A stretch of 64,000 nucleotides of DNA from assembly GCA_964392365.1 (NCBI GenBank), contig CAYMPH010000001.1:434001-498000 (forward strand). Direction: 5' to 3'. This document shows, piece after piece, positions 34,490 to 43,476 of this stretch. A program made the position numbers and the translations under genes. The notes under the pieces are model-generated. The model searched no databases, was not told the origin of the DNA, and saw only the letters and a list, made by a program, of their open reading frames with translations. This stretch comes from CAYMPH01 sp964392365. Its GTDB lineage: Bacteria > Spirochaetota > UBA4802 > UBA5550. The stretch's first letter is position 1, and every line of letters starts with the position of its first letter.

Positions 34490-35527
34490 CTAATTTTTAA
34501 TTCTTGGTATAAGAATAATATCAACCCTTCTATTTAAAGCTCTGTTTTCCGGTGTATTATTCTGAACAATCGGATTGAATTCGCCATAACCTGCTGCAGC
34601 AAATCTTGATTTATCTACTTTATGACTGCCTATAATATATCTTAATACAGACAAAGCTCTTTGTGTTGATAACTGCCAGTTGTCCGGAAACAGATATGTT
34701 TTAATAGGAATATTATCTGTGTGGCCTTCTATCATTATTCTGTTTTCAGGATAATCTGAAATTATCTTGGCGATTTTATCAAATGCAGGAAGAATTTCTT
34801 TTTTAAGTTCAGCGGAACCGGAATCAAAAGAAATTTTATCGTCGATATTAATTACAAGCCTGTCATGAAATTTTTTCAGGCGTATCTGTCCGTCTTTGAT
34901 CTCATTTGAAAGCTGCTTTTCAAGCTCATTCGCCTGCTCTGACATTCTCTCCAGCTCTTTTTTTTGCGATTTAGTAAGTTCCTTTAATGATGAGAGTTCA
35001 TCTGTAAGAGTGTTTATTCTGTTCTGCAGCTCGATAATTTTTGAATCATAATTTTTTTTCAGATCAGAAAGTTCAGCCAGGTGGCGTTCTTTTTGATCTG
35101 AAAGTTCTTTCCTCAGCTTTTTGAGCTGTTCATCGTATGCAGCTATATTTTTTTTATTTTCTTCAATTAAATCTTTTTCTCTATCGCCGCTTTTCTGCTG
35201 TAATATTGAAATTGTTTTTTCAAGTTCAGCTGTTCTTTTTTTGCAGGCCTCGTTGTCGGACGCATTCTGCTTTTCAAGACCTGCTATAGTTTCGTTGAGC
35301 TTTGAAATGCGGCTCTCAAGATCTTTTATTTTTATTTCATAATTTGACTCGCTGTTTCTCATCTGTCTTTTCAAGCTTCCGATTTCAAGCTCAACAGCAG
35401 TTTTTTCATTGTAAAGATTGTTATATTCTTTTGCAGAATATAATTGAGCGCTGAGATAGCTGTTATAGGAAAAAGAAAATATTAAAGCAGCAGCTAAGAT
35501 TGAATATTTCAAATATTTTTTATACAT
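34490..35527 (-). CDS. OmpA/MotB-type peptidoglycan-binding protein with coiled coil
   Basis: 345 residues: signal peptide (1-28), a long heptad coiled coil (about 35-215), and a C-terminal OmpA domain (about 220-345) with KISFDSGSAELK, IEGHTDNIPI and NRRVDIIL, which binds the peptide of peptidoglycan. Probably periplasmic, linking an envelope component to the wall. The upstream leftward lipoprotein gene may be related functionally, but 160 bases with hairpins separate them. Confidence 0.88.
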   Translation of the reverse strand: MYKKYLKYSILAAALIFSFSYNSYLSAQLYSAKEYNNLYNEKTAVELEIGSLKRQMRNSESNYEIKIKDLESRISKLNETIAGLEKQNASDNEACKKRTAELEKTISILQQKSGDREKDLIEENKKNIAAYDEQLKKLRKELSDQKERHLAELSDLKKNYDSKIIELQNRINTLTDELSSLKELTKSQKKELERMSEQANELEKQLSNEIKDGQIRLKKFHDRLVINIDDKISFDSGSAELKKEILPAFDKIAKIISDYPENRIMIEGHTDNIPIKTYLFPDNWQLSTQRALSVLRYIIGSHKVDKSRFAAAGYGEFNPIVQNNTPENRALNRRVDIILIPRIKN

Positions 35528-35569
35528 AGTAATTTCCCCTTTAATTGAAACATATTTTTGAACTTAAAA

Positions 35570-35665
35570 TCCCCCCAATCCCCCGGAGGCGGGATTAAGT
35601 TAAATAAAACAACTGCTTGAACTCTTAAAAATATCCAAGTCCCCCTTTGGGTTATTTAGGGGGTT
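35570..35665. repeat. CCCCC/GGGGG hairpins upstream of the OmpA-like gene
   Basis: ATCCCCCCAATCCCCCGGAGG followed 60 bases later by GTCCCCCTTTGGGTTATTTAGGGGG. The second forms a hairpin. Same intergenic hairpin family as 14824 and 34408. Confidence 0.5.
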
Positions 35666-35687
35666 TTAAGTTATGCTGATTATTTTT

Positions 35688-36401
35688 TTATTTAACTACA
35701 AATTCAGGATTAATAGTAAATCCTTCATCCTTGATTTTTTTTTCAGCTTTGTTTAATTCGATCAGATAATTTTCATTTGCTGCCTTTTTATCAGCCAGAG
35801 ATTTTTTTCTTTCGTCTAACTGTTTGAGATAATCTGCTACAACAACAGGATTTTTATTCTCGACTTTCGGTTTTTTCGGATCTGCTTCTGCTGCAGGGTC
35901 CGGCTGGGCGGTTTTTGAATCTATATAGGCTGCAGCTATTTTTGCTTTTTCATAACTGAGTTCTGCAATTTTTGCAGATAATTCAGCATAGTTAAGATCA
36001 AGCGATGACTGGTGGTAACTCTTCATGTTAGACACATAATCATTCATTAGAAGATTTAATTTAATATCGAGCTCAATCTTCTTTATATCGTTTGAAGTTT
36101 GAGACATTTTTGGTGCATTATTGGTAAGAATATATAGTTCCTGAGTTTCAGTGTAATAATTAAGTTTGCTTTTTTGAAACGGATATTCGCTATCATTTAC
36201 TTTTTTAAGCTGTTTTGAAATATTTATTTTTTTCTCTATACCAGCTTTCTGTTTGTTGATTTCAACTATCTGGTCTTCAAGTTTAAATAAAACCTCTTCC
36301 TGCTCTTTTGTTTTACCTGCAAGAAATTCATCCTTTACCTGCGGAAGCATTGTTACGCAACCGGTAAATAAAATGGTAATTATTAAAAATAGAAATCTCA
36401 T
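35688..36401 (-). CDS. Lipoprotein with coiled coils, unknown
   Basis: 237 residues. MRFLFLIITILFTGC is a lipoprotein signal with the lipid-modified Cys15. The rest is largely helical and charged, with a Pro/Lys/Asp-rich break near residue 170-185. No family recognised. Lies upstream of the OmpA-type gene on the same strand. Confidence 0.75.
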   Translation of the reverse strand: MRFLFLIITILFTGCVTMLPQVKDEFLAGKTKEQEEVLFKLEDQIVEINKQKAGIEKKINISKQLKKVNDSEYPFQKSKLNYYTETQELYILTNNAPKMSQTSNDIKKIELDIKLNLLMNDYVSNMKSYHQSSLDLNYAELSAKIAELSYEKAKIAAAYIDSKTAQPDPAAEADPKKPKVENKNPVVVADYLKQLDERKKSLADKKAANENYLIELNKAEKKIKDEGFTINPEFVVK

Positions 36402-36640
36402 TTGACACCTTCCAGTATATTATTTTAAAAACTTTAATTGATTTTTTATTTGAATTAGAGAGTTGAACATGATTCTAAGGACAATATAGTTCTTTTATAG
36501 AATATATTCAAGAAATTAATAAGATAATATAAAAAATATAAAAAGAATTTTTTAAAAAAATGTAACTATTTTCAATTAAAGTTATATTATATTATGTAAA
36601 GATTATATTTTTTGAAATTTAAAAAGTTGAGAGGAATAAA

Positions 36641-36934
36641 ATGAGTAATATAATAAAAGATCTTGCTGTGCTGCTTTTTTCAGCTGGAGATGAAATTGAA
36701 AAAAAAGCTGATGAATTTAAAAAAGACCGTCAGGAAAGATACGGTAAATTTGAAGAGGAAATGAAAAAAAGAAAAGAGGAATTCAAATCAAAATTTGACG
36801 AGGAATTTGGAAAGGCTAAGGAAAATATCACGGAGTTTGTTGACAAACACGGTCTTGCTACAAAAAAAGAAATTGATGAATTAAAGAAAAAGATTGAAGA
36901 GCTTACTTCAAAGCTCGACAGCCAGAATAAATAA
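36641..36934 (+). CDS. Phasin-like helical protein
   Basis: 97 residues, highly charged and helical, with a C-terminal segment HGLATKKEIDELKKKIEELTSKL resembling the end of PhaF/PhaI-type granule-associated proteins. AGAGG precedes the start. It lies 17 bases before the UbiB-like kinase gene, a pairing seen in other bacteria. No polyester synthase is nearby, so a granule role is uncertain. Confidence 0.65.
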   Translation: MSNIIKDLAVLLFSAGDEIEKKADEFKKDRQERYGKFEEEMKKRKEEFKSKFDEEFGKAKENITEFVDKHGLATKKEIDELKKKIEELTSKLDSQNK

Positions 36935-36951
36935 TTCTCCGCAATATTTAA

Positions 36952-38604
36952 GTGAAAATTAAACGGAGATTTTTCAGAGTAGCAAAGTTTTTTATTCTTA
37001 TGGCTCTGGATTTTAGAAAAGAATACAGCCTTATTAGAAAGAAAGGCTATAAGACTGCTGAGATTTTAATGAAACGTCGCCATGAAAAAAGGGCGCGCCA
37101 GCTTTATAGTATTGCTATAACTTACGGCGGCGTACTTATTAAAATGTGCCAGTATTTCAGTTCGCGCAGGGATATATTTCCTGATCCTTATATCACAATA
37201 CTTTCCCCATTGCAGGATGATGTTCCCCCTGTACCGTTTAAAAAAATTGATGAACAGATTAAATTGGAATTAGGTGATTACACCAGGTTTTTTACAAGTA
37301 TTGATGAACAGTGCGTTTCATCAGCTTCTCTCGGGCAGGTGCACAAAGCAGTGCTTTACAATGGCGATACTGTTGCTGTAAAGGTACTTAAGCCGGAAAT
37401 TGAAAAAATAATCGATCTCGATTTTTCAATCATCTATCATATATTCAAGATTATGTCCTCTTTGAGATTTTTTAAAGATATGGGTGGAGATTTTCTCCGG
37501 ATTCTTGATGAATTCATCACAATCACTGGAGATGAGCTTAATTTTACAAGGGAAGGTGTAATAGCCGATAGATTCAGAAATTATTTCAGTTCTTATGAAT
37601 ATATAAAAATTCCTCGGATATATTTTGAATATTCCACTCAGAGAATTCTCGTTATGGAATATATTGATGGAAGTAAGATTACAGATAGATCAACCTGGGA
37701 ATTAAGAAATAATAATCCGGATATTATTGCTGAAAGAATACTTGAGCTTTATGTTAAACAGTTTCTTTCATTCGGCACAGTTCATTATGATCCTCATCCT
37801 GGAAATATTCTTGTTCTCGAAAACAGCTGCATTGCACTGCTCGATTTCGGCATGTCCGGTGAAATATCTGACGCAATGATAAAGGGATTAAAGGACGCAG
37901 TAGATGCTGTAATTGCGAAAAATCCCGGGAAAATTATTGCAGCTCTTGATTCGCTCGGATTTATAAAAAAAGGCGTGAACCGGAATATACTTCTCCCTAT
38001 AGTAAAATTTTTTATGGACGATGTGATAGGCAAGGCAAGCCTCGGAAGGGAGTCATTCCAGGAAATTGATGTTTCTGCAATTCAGGATGATATTATAGAA
38101 ATAATAAGATCTGAACCTTTCTCAGTTCCAGTTGATTGGGCTTTTATCGGAAAAACAGTAAGCACGCTAATGGGGATCATATCAACTCTTAATCCTGATT
38201 TTCCTGTTGTCGAAACTTTAAAACCATATGCAAATGAAATAGTTCAGAAAAATCTCCGAAGCACTGCAGCAGCTTTGATTGAATCTCTTAAGAAAAATTT
38301 ATCAGCTTTATATGAGCTGCCTGTTAAAGCAGGGAATTTTATCGATGGCATTGAATCCGGAAAAGTGAAAATAAAAATTGAACTGTCTGAATTTGAGGAA
38401 AACATTACTTCTATGAAATCTTTTTTTATAAAACTTGCTTTCTTTATTACGGGAGTTTTAATTTTAACCGGTGGATATCTGCTTTATTCAACCGGCAGGC
38501 AGGATTCATCATTTGCACTTTTTGTCCCGGGATCAGTTTTTATATTGATATCCCTTTTTTACAGGAAAAAATCAATTAAAGAAAAAATAAAAAGTCAATT
38601 CTGA
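36952..38604 (+). CDS. UbiB/AarF (ABC1) family atypical kinase
   Basis: 550 residues. Motifs of the ABC1 family: the N-terminal KxGQ motif appears as KMCQ near residue 64 (Gly changed to Cys), the Ala-rich loop as SSASLGQVH near residue 124, VAVKVLKP with the ATP lysine, and catalytic HYDPHPGN and LLDFGMSG. Two membrane helices close the protein (about 488-508 and 517-535). Family members bind ATP and support isoprenoid lipid or quinone synthesis. The start is GTG 36952 with a poor ribosome site; an ATG at 36999 is an alternative. Confidence 0.88.
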   Translation: MKIKRRFFRVAKFFILMALDFRKEYSLIRKKGYKTAEILMKRRHEKRARQLYSIAITYGGVLIKMCQYFSSRRDIFPDPYITILSPLQDDVPPVPFKKIDEQIKLELGDYTRFFTSIDEQCVSSASLGQVHKAVLYNGDTVAVKVLKPEIEKIIDLDFSIIYHIFKIMSSLRFFKDMGGDFLRILDEFITITGDELNFTREGVIADRFRNYFSSYEYIKIPRIYFEYSTQRILVMEYIDGSKITDRSTWELRNNNPDIIAERILELYVKQFLSFGTVHYDPHPGNILVLENSCIALLDFGMSGEISDAMIKGLKDAVDAVIAKNPGKIIAALDSLGFIKKGVNRNILLPIVKFFMDDVIGKASLGRESFQEIDVSAIQDDIIEIIRSEPFSVPVDWAFIGKTVSTLMGIISTLNPDFPVVETLKPYANEIVQKNLRSTAAALIESLKKNLSALYELPVKAGNFIDGIESGKVKIKIELSEFEENITSMKSFFIKLAFFITGVLILTGGYLLYSTGRQDSSFALFVPGSVFILISLFYRKKSIKEKIKSQF

Positions 38605-38703
38605 ACCTCATTTTTTACTTTCCTTTTTTTCATCATTATATTTTAATTCTTCCTGCAGCCTGTTATGTCCCAGGTTTCATTTAAAATAAACCGGAGGCTT
38701 TCT

Positions 38704-41409
38704 TTGAGTAAAAAGCTTTATATTATAGACGGGCACGCGCTCTGTTATCGCGCTTATTATGCTTTTATTAAAAATCCTCTGAAGAATTCAAGCGGGCAGA
38801 ATACTTCTGCTATTTTCGGTTTTGTAAGGATGCTTTTTAAGCTTATTGAAGAACAGAAGCCGGATTATCTTGCAGTTGCTTTTGATCCGCCGAAAAAATC
38901 ATTCAGGTTTGAACTGTACTCCGAGTATAAAGCAAACAGGCAGAAGATGCCGGATGATTTGAAATCCCAGATTGAAGAAATAAAAAACATGGTACAGGTG
39001 CTTGGCATTAAGATGCTGGTGGAACCTGATTACGAAGCTGACGATATCCTTGGCACTGTTTCTGCAAATTACGCTTCAGAAAATCTTGAGGTGGTCCTTG
39101 TAACAGGTGATAAGGATGCATATCAGCTTGTGAATGAAAATGTAAAAATTTACGCAAACAAAAAAGGTATATCAGAACACGAAATTTATGATTCAGAAGC
39201 AGTTGAAAATAAACTCGGCATACGACCTGATCAGGTGATTGATTATATGGCAATTACAGGCGATACATCGGATAATGTTCCTGGTGTAAAAGGCATAGGC
39301 GAGAAGGGCGCGCTGAAGCTCATAAATGAATACAGCTCTCTTGACAGCATATATGAAAATATCGAAAACATCAAAGGTAAGACAAAGGAGCTTCTCATTA
39401 AAGAAAAGGAGATGGCATATCTGAGCAAGGACCTTGTTTCAATCAGAAAGGATGTTGCGATTGAACTTGATGTTGATAAACTTAATGTTCCTTCTTTTAA
39501 TACTCCTGAGATCCGCGAGTATTTTAAAAAACTTGAAATGAATTCTATTGTAAGGGATTTTTTCGGAGAGGAAACCAAAACAGCGGGAGTTAAACAAAAG
39601 GCGGAAGTTAAAAAATATGAAATTATCAGAGATGAAGAAAGCCTGCTAAAAGCAATAGCTGAAATTAAAAAAGCCGGGATAGTTTCTGTTGATACGGAAA
39701 CAACTTCTCTTCAGCCGGTTGAATCAGAGCTTGTTGGAATATCTCTGTCGATAAAAGAAAAAACTGGCTGGTACATACCTCTATTGAGCACAAGCCTGTT
39801 CCCGGAAAATATGATTCCCCTCAAGCAGGCTCTTGCAATTTTAAAAGATATTCTGGAAGATCCATCTATAAAAAAAATCGGGCAGAATATAAAGTACGAC
39901 CTTTCGGTTTTTAAAAATCAGGGCATTAAGCTTGCCGGCGTTTATTTTGATACAATGATCGCGTCATATCTAATCAACCCCAATGAGCGGCGTCACAATC
40001 TTGATGATATGGCTGAAAATTATCTTAATTATAAAACAATCACATATACAGAACTTACAGGGAAAGGTAAAAACGCAGTTTCAATTTCTGAAGTTCCGGT
40101 TGAGAAAACTGCGGAATATGCAATTGAAGATGCTGATATTGCACTCAGACTTTATATTATTTTTGAAAAGAAAATTTCTGAAAATGAACTTTCTGATTTA
40201 TTTTTTAATATCGAAATGCCGCTTGTTGAAATTCTCTCTGAAATGGAAAGCTGCGGAGTGAAAGTAGACACGGAATATTTTAAAGAGCTTGCTCTGGAAA
40301 ATAATAAACTTCTTGCGGATGTTGAGAAGAATATTTTTAAGGAATCCGGTTCGGAATTCAATATTAATTCCACTCAGGAACTTGCAGTTGTTTTGTTTGA
40401 TAAGCTTGGAATGAAACCGGTAAAAAAAACCAAGACCGGATTTTCAACTGACATCACAGTGCTTGAAGCTCTTCAGGGAAAGCATCCTGTAATCAAGCAT
40501 CTGATTTCATACAGGACTCTCAGCAAATTGAAGAACACGTATATTGATGCACTTCCTCAGATAATAATTCCTAAAACAGGAAGAATCCATACTTCCTATA
40601 ATCAGACTGTAGCAGCAACAGGAAGACTCTCATCGTCTGACCCGAATCTTCAGAATATTCCGATCAGGGATGACTTCGGCAAAAAAATCCGCCGCGGATT
40701 TATTCCGGATAAAGGGTTTATGTTTTTATCTGCAGATTATTCCCAGATCGAACTTCGTCTTGCTGCGCATCTTTCCGGTGATGAAAATATGATACGCGCA
40801 TTCAGGGACGGGATTGACATACACAGCATGACTGCGTCATCCGTATTTGGAGTTCCTATCATTGAAGTAAATTCGGATATGAGAAGACAGGCTAAAATAA
40901 TAAATTTTGCAACAATATACGGCGTTTCTCCATACGGGCTTTCTCAGCAGGCGGATATCGGTTTTAAGGAAGCTGTGGATTTTATCAGGATTTATTTTGA
41001 AACTTATCCCGGATTCAGGAAATATATTGATGAAACAATTGATTTTGCAAAAAAAAATGGTTATGTTAAAACCATGCTTGGAAGAAAAAGGCCTGTGCCT
41101 GAAATTAATTCCAAAACTGTTTTTATGAGAGAAGGCGCTGAAAGAATAGCGATAAATACTCCGATCCAGGGGACTTCAGCTGATATGATTAAAATTGCCA
41201 TGATTAAAATATTTAATGAATTGAATTCTTTGAATATGAAAAGCAGAATGATAATGCAGGTTCACGATGAGCTTGTTATTGAAGTTTTTGAAAGTGAAAA
41301 AGAAAAAGTTGAGAAAATAGTAAAGTCAAATATGGAAAACGCTGTCAGGCTGAATGTTCCGGTAATCGTTGATACCGGCTGGGGAAAAAACTGGGAAGAG
41401 GCTCACTGA
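38704..41409 (+). CDS. polA: DNA polymerase I
   Basis: 901 residues from TTG 38704. GGAGG at 38693-38697 sits six bases before this TTG and the protein then begins SKKLYIIDGHALCYRAYY, the standard PolA start, so the ATG at 38665 is rejected. 5' nuclease domain about 1-290; 3'-5' proofreading domain with intact DTE, GQNIKYD and YAIEDAD motifs (many PolA have lost them); polymerase domain with SADYSQIELR, RRQAKIINFATIYG and MQVHDEL. Replaces RNA primers and fills repair gaps. Confidence 0.96.
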   Translation: MSKKLYIIDGHALCYRAYYAFIKNPLKNSSGQNTSAIFGFVRMLFKLIEEQKPDYLAVAFDPPKKSFRFELYSEYKANRQKMPDDLKSQIEEIKNMVQVLGIKMLVEPDYEADDILGTVSANYASENLEVVLVTGDKDAYQLVNENVKIYANKKGISEHEIYDSEAVENKLGIRPDQVIDYMAITGDTSDNVPGVKGIGEKGALKLINEYSSLDSIYENIENIKGKTKELLIKEKEMAYLSKDLVSIRKDVAIELDVDKLNVPSFNTPEIREYFKKLEMNSIVRDFFGEETKTAGVKQKAEVKKYEIIRDEESLLKAIAEIKKAGIVSVDTETTSLQPVESELVGISLSIKEKTGWYIPLLSTSLFPENMIPLKQALAILKDILEDPSIKKIGQNIKYDLSVFKNQGIKLAGVYFDTMIASYLINPNERRHNLDDMAENYLNYKTITYTELTGKGKNAVSISEVPVEKTAEYAIEDADIALRLYIIFEKKISENELSDLFFNIEMPLVEILSEMESCGVKVDTEYFKELALENNKLLADVEKNIFKESGSEFNINSTQELAVVLFDKLGMKPVKKTKTGFSTDITVLEALQGKHPVIKHLISYRTLSKLKNTYIDALPQIIIPKTGRIHTSYNQTVAATGRLSSSDPNLQNIPIRDDFGKKIRRGFIPDKGFMFLSADYSQIELRLAAHLSGDENMIRAFRDGIDIHSMTASSVFGVPIIEVNSDMRRQAKIINFATIYGVSPYGLSQQADIGFKEAVDFIRIYFETYPGFRKYIDETIDFAKKNGYVKTMLGRKRPVPEINSKTVFMREGAERIAINTPIQGTSADMIKIAMIKIFNELNSLNMKSRMIMQVHDELVIEVFESEKEKVEKIVKSNMENAVRLNVPVIVDTGWGKNWEEAH

Positions 41410-41411
41410 TT

Positions 41412-43157
41412 ATGAATTTTTCAAAGCTGAATAGTATTTCTGATAAAATAAATTCGCGGCTTGCGCTTGCGGATCTTTTGCGGTCAATAATGGATACTGC
41501 GAAAGATGTTTTGAACTCCGAAGGCGCATCTCTACTCCTGTATGATGCAAAGACAGAGGATCTGATTTTTAATATAGTTATAGGTTCGAAAGGGGATATT
41601 ATTCAGGGGGAAAGAATTCCTGAGGGGCGGGGTATTGCAGGTACAGTTGCCAAAACAGGCGAGCCTTTAATTGTGAATGACCCGGAAAATGATCCGCGGT
41701 TTTTCAAGGAAATCGACAGAAAAAGCGATTTCCGTACAAGGAATATTTTATGCATGCCGATGAAAGTTATGGGATCACTCATTGGTGTTCTGGAAATTGT
41801 TAATACAATTAACAGAGATAAATTCACTGAAGAAGATCTCGACATGGGAAGGCACTTAGCAAGTCAGGCTGCTATTGCTATTGATAACCGCAGGCTTTAT
41901 GATGATTTAAATAACAGAGTGCATGAATTGACCACGCTTTACCAGGTTTCACAGGCCCTTTCTCTTACAAAAAAAGAAACAACAAAAATTTTTACAGAAG
42001 TAATTGATTTAATAAGAAAATCTCTAAAAGCTAAACGTGCTTCTTTTTTTATTGTAAATGAATCCGGAATTTTTCTCGATTTAATTGCTTCATCCGGACT
42101 CCCCGATAATATTGAAGAAGGATATGCCATACCTGCAATCGGCTCAATCTCAGCTCATGTTTTTTTATGTGCTGATCCGATGATCGTTTCAGATATAAAT
42201 ACCGACCTTCCCGAATCGCTTAGAGTTTCAAGCGGAGAATATCTTACAACATCTTTTATTTCAGTACCGATCATAGTTAATAACACTTCTATCGGTGTTT
42301 TAAATGTTGCTGATAAAGATAATGGAATCTGTTTTGATTCGTTTGATCTCAGGGTTCTCTCAACTGCCGCAACCCAGGTGGGGGAAGCATTTCAGAATTT
42401 AAAGCACTACAGGGAATCACTTCTTAGGCAGAGACTGCATGACGAGATTTCAATTGCAGCTGAACTCCAGCGTAAAATTATTCCTAAACTGCCGAAAGTT
42501 TATGCTGGTCATAAAATGGCGGCATTTAATATGCCTGCAAAGGTTGTGGGCGGGGACTTTTATGATTTTTTTATTCTTGAAGAAAATAAATACGGTATCC
42601 TTGTTGCTGATGTATCAGGAAAAGGCATTCCTGCTGCCATGTTTATGGGTGTAGCAAGAAATATTGTAAGATCTGAAAGCAGAATACATAAAATGCCTGC
42701 ACCTCTACTTCTTCAGTCGAACAAATATATTTATTACGATTCCGAGCATGGAATGTTTGTTACAATGTTTTATGCAACTATTGATGCTCATAACCGGCTG
42801 ATAACATATGGAAGCGCCGGGCATAACAATCAGTTTCTTGTCAGACATGATTCAGATGTTGTTGAACGTCTTAATGCCCTGGGAAAACCTCTTGGCATTT
42901 ATGAAAATTCCGTATTCGAGGAAAGAATAGTTTTATTTAATCCCGGAGATATCCTTGTTCTGTGCACTGATGGAGTTATTGAGACATTTGACGACAATTC
43001 CGATATAAGTCTTGCAGAAGAAGTAATAATACAAAAACTTCTGAAAAATAAAGATAAAGATCCGGATGATATTATTGCAATGATGTGTGAAGCAGGGAGT
43101 GCCGGAAGCTCGGAAGAGCTGGAAGACGATTTTACAATTGTTGTTATTAAATTTTAA
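41412..43157 (+). CDS. GAF-GAF-PP2C (RsbU/SpoIIE-type) phosphatase
   Basis: 581 residues: two GAF sensory domains (about 10-160 and 175-320), a linker helix with IAAELQRKIIPKLP, and a SpoIIE/PP2C phosphatase domain (about 350-581) with metal motifs VVGGDFYDF, ADVSGKGIPAAMFM, and GDILVLCTDGVIE. Such proteins dephosphorylate anti-anti-sigma factors in partner-switching pathways. No partner is in the window. It begins two bases after polA. Confidence 0.92.
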   Translation: MNFSKLNSISDKINSRLALADLLRSIMDTAKDVLNSEGASLLLYDAKTEDLIFNIVIGSKGDIIQGERIPEGRGIAGTVAKTGEPLIVNDPENDPRFFKEIDRKSDFRTRNILCMPMKVMGSLIGVLEIVNTINRDKFTEEDLDMGRHLASQAAIAIDNRRLYDDLNNRVHELTTLYQVSQALSLTKKETTKIFTEVIDLIRKSLKAKRASFFIVNESGIFLDLIASSGLPDNIEEGYAIPAIGSISAHVFLCADPMIVSDINTDLPESLRVSSGEYLTTSFISVPIIVNNTSIGVLNVADKDNGICFDSFDLRVLSTAATQVGEAFQNLKHYRESLLRQRLHDEISIAAELQRKIIPKLPKVYAGHKMAAFNMPAKVVGGDFYDFFILEENKYGILVADVSGKGIPAAMFMGVARNIVRSESRIHKMPAPLLLQSNKYIYYDSEHGMFVTMFYATIDAHNRLITYGSAGHNNQFLVRHDSDVVERLNALGKPLGIYENSVFEERIVLFNPGDILVLCTDGVIETFDDNSDISLAEEVIIQKLLKNKDKDPDDIIAMMCEAGSAGSSEELEDDFTIVVIKF

Positions 43158-43159
43158 AT

Positions 43160-43411
43160 CATCTCGGCTCCGCTCGATGAGCGTTTATGGGGTTGCATCT
43201 CGGCTTCGCTCTATGAGCGTTTGTGGTGTTGCATCTCGGCTCCGCTCGATGAGCATTTGTGGGATTGCATCTCGGCTTCGCTCTATGAGCGTTTGTGGAA
43301 TTGCATATCGGCTTCGCTCTATGAGCCTTTGTGGGATTGCATCTCGACACCGGTCGATGAATTTTCCTGTAATCGCATACCGCTGGTCGAGCGGAGCCGA
43401 GACCAGAAATT
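43160..43411. repeat. 36-base tandem repeat, five good and two degenerate units
   Basis: Units begin at 43160, 43196, 43232, 43268, 43304, 43340 and 43376. Core CATCTCGGCTCCGCTCGA or CATCTCGGCTTCGCTCTA then TGAGCGTTTGTGG. The two core variants alternate (A, B, A, B, B), so some growth was by 72-base doublets. Unit 7 carries the core inverted (GAGCGGAGCCGAG). The core word also occurs at 10799-10816 and 56390-56403. Confidence 0.9.
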
Positions 43412-43440
43412 ATAAATTTCCAAATAAACAAATAAATTAA

Positions 43441-43471
43441 TTGACAGAAGAACTCTTTAATGAGACATAAT
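43441..43471 (+). promoter_or_regulatory. Promoter-like signal abutting the next start codon
   Basis: TTGACA (43441-43446) and CATAAT (43466-43471) with a 19-base spacer; ATG is 6 bases further on, and no ribosome site is visible, so transcripts from it would be leaderless. Confidence 0.35.
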
Positions 43472-43476
43472 ATTTT

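Larger units (their letters stand above)
43158..43476. other. 319-base gap filled mainly by 36-base tandem repeats
   Basis: No real gene; open frames on both strands across the repeats are by-products of a repeat length divisible by three. The right end carries a promoter-like signal at 43441-43471. Confidence 0.75.

Noticed and set aside
43160..43411. CRISPR array
   Set aside because: The 36-base units are contiguous, with no unique spacers, and no cas gene is nearby.
43087..43440. Open frames on both strands across the tandem repeat, giving proteins with a 12-residue period
   Set aside because: The repeat length is a multiple of three and lacks stops in several frames; there is no ribosome site, and the plus-strand frame starts inside the phosphatase gene.
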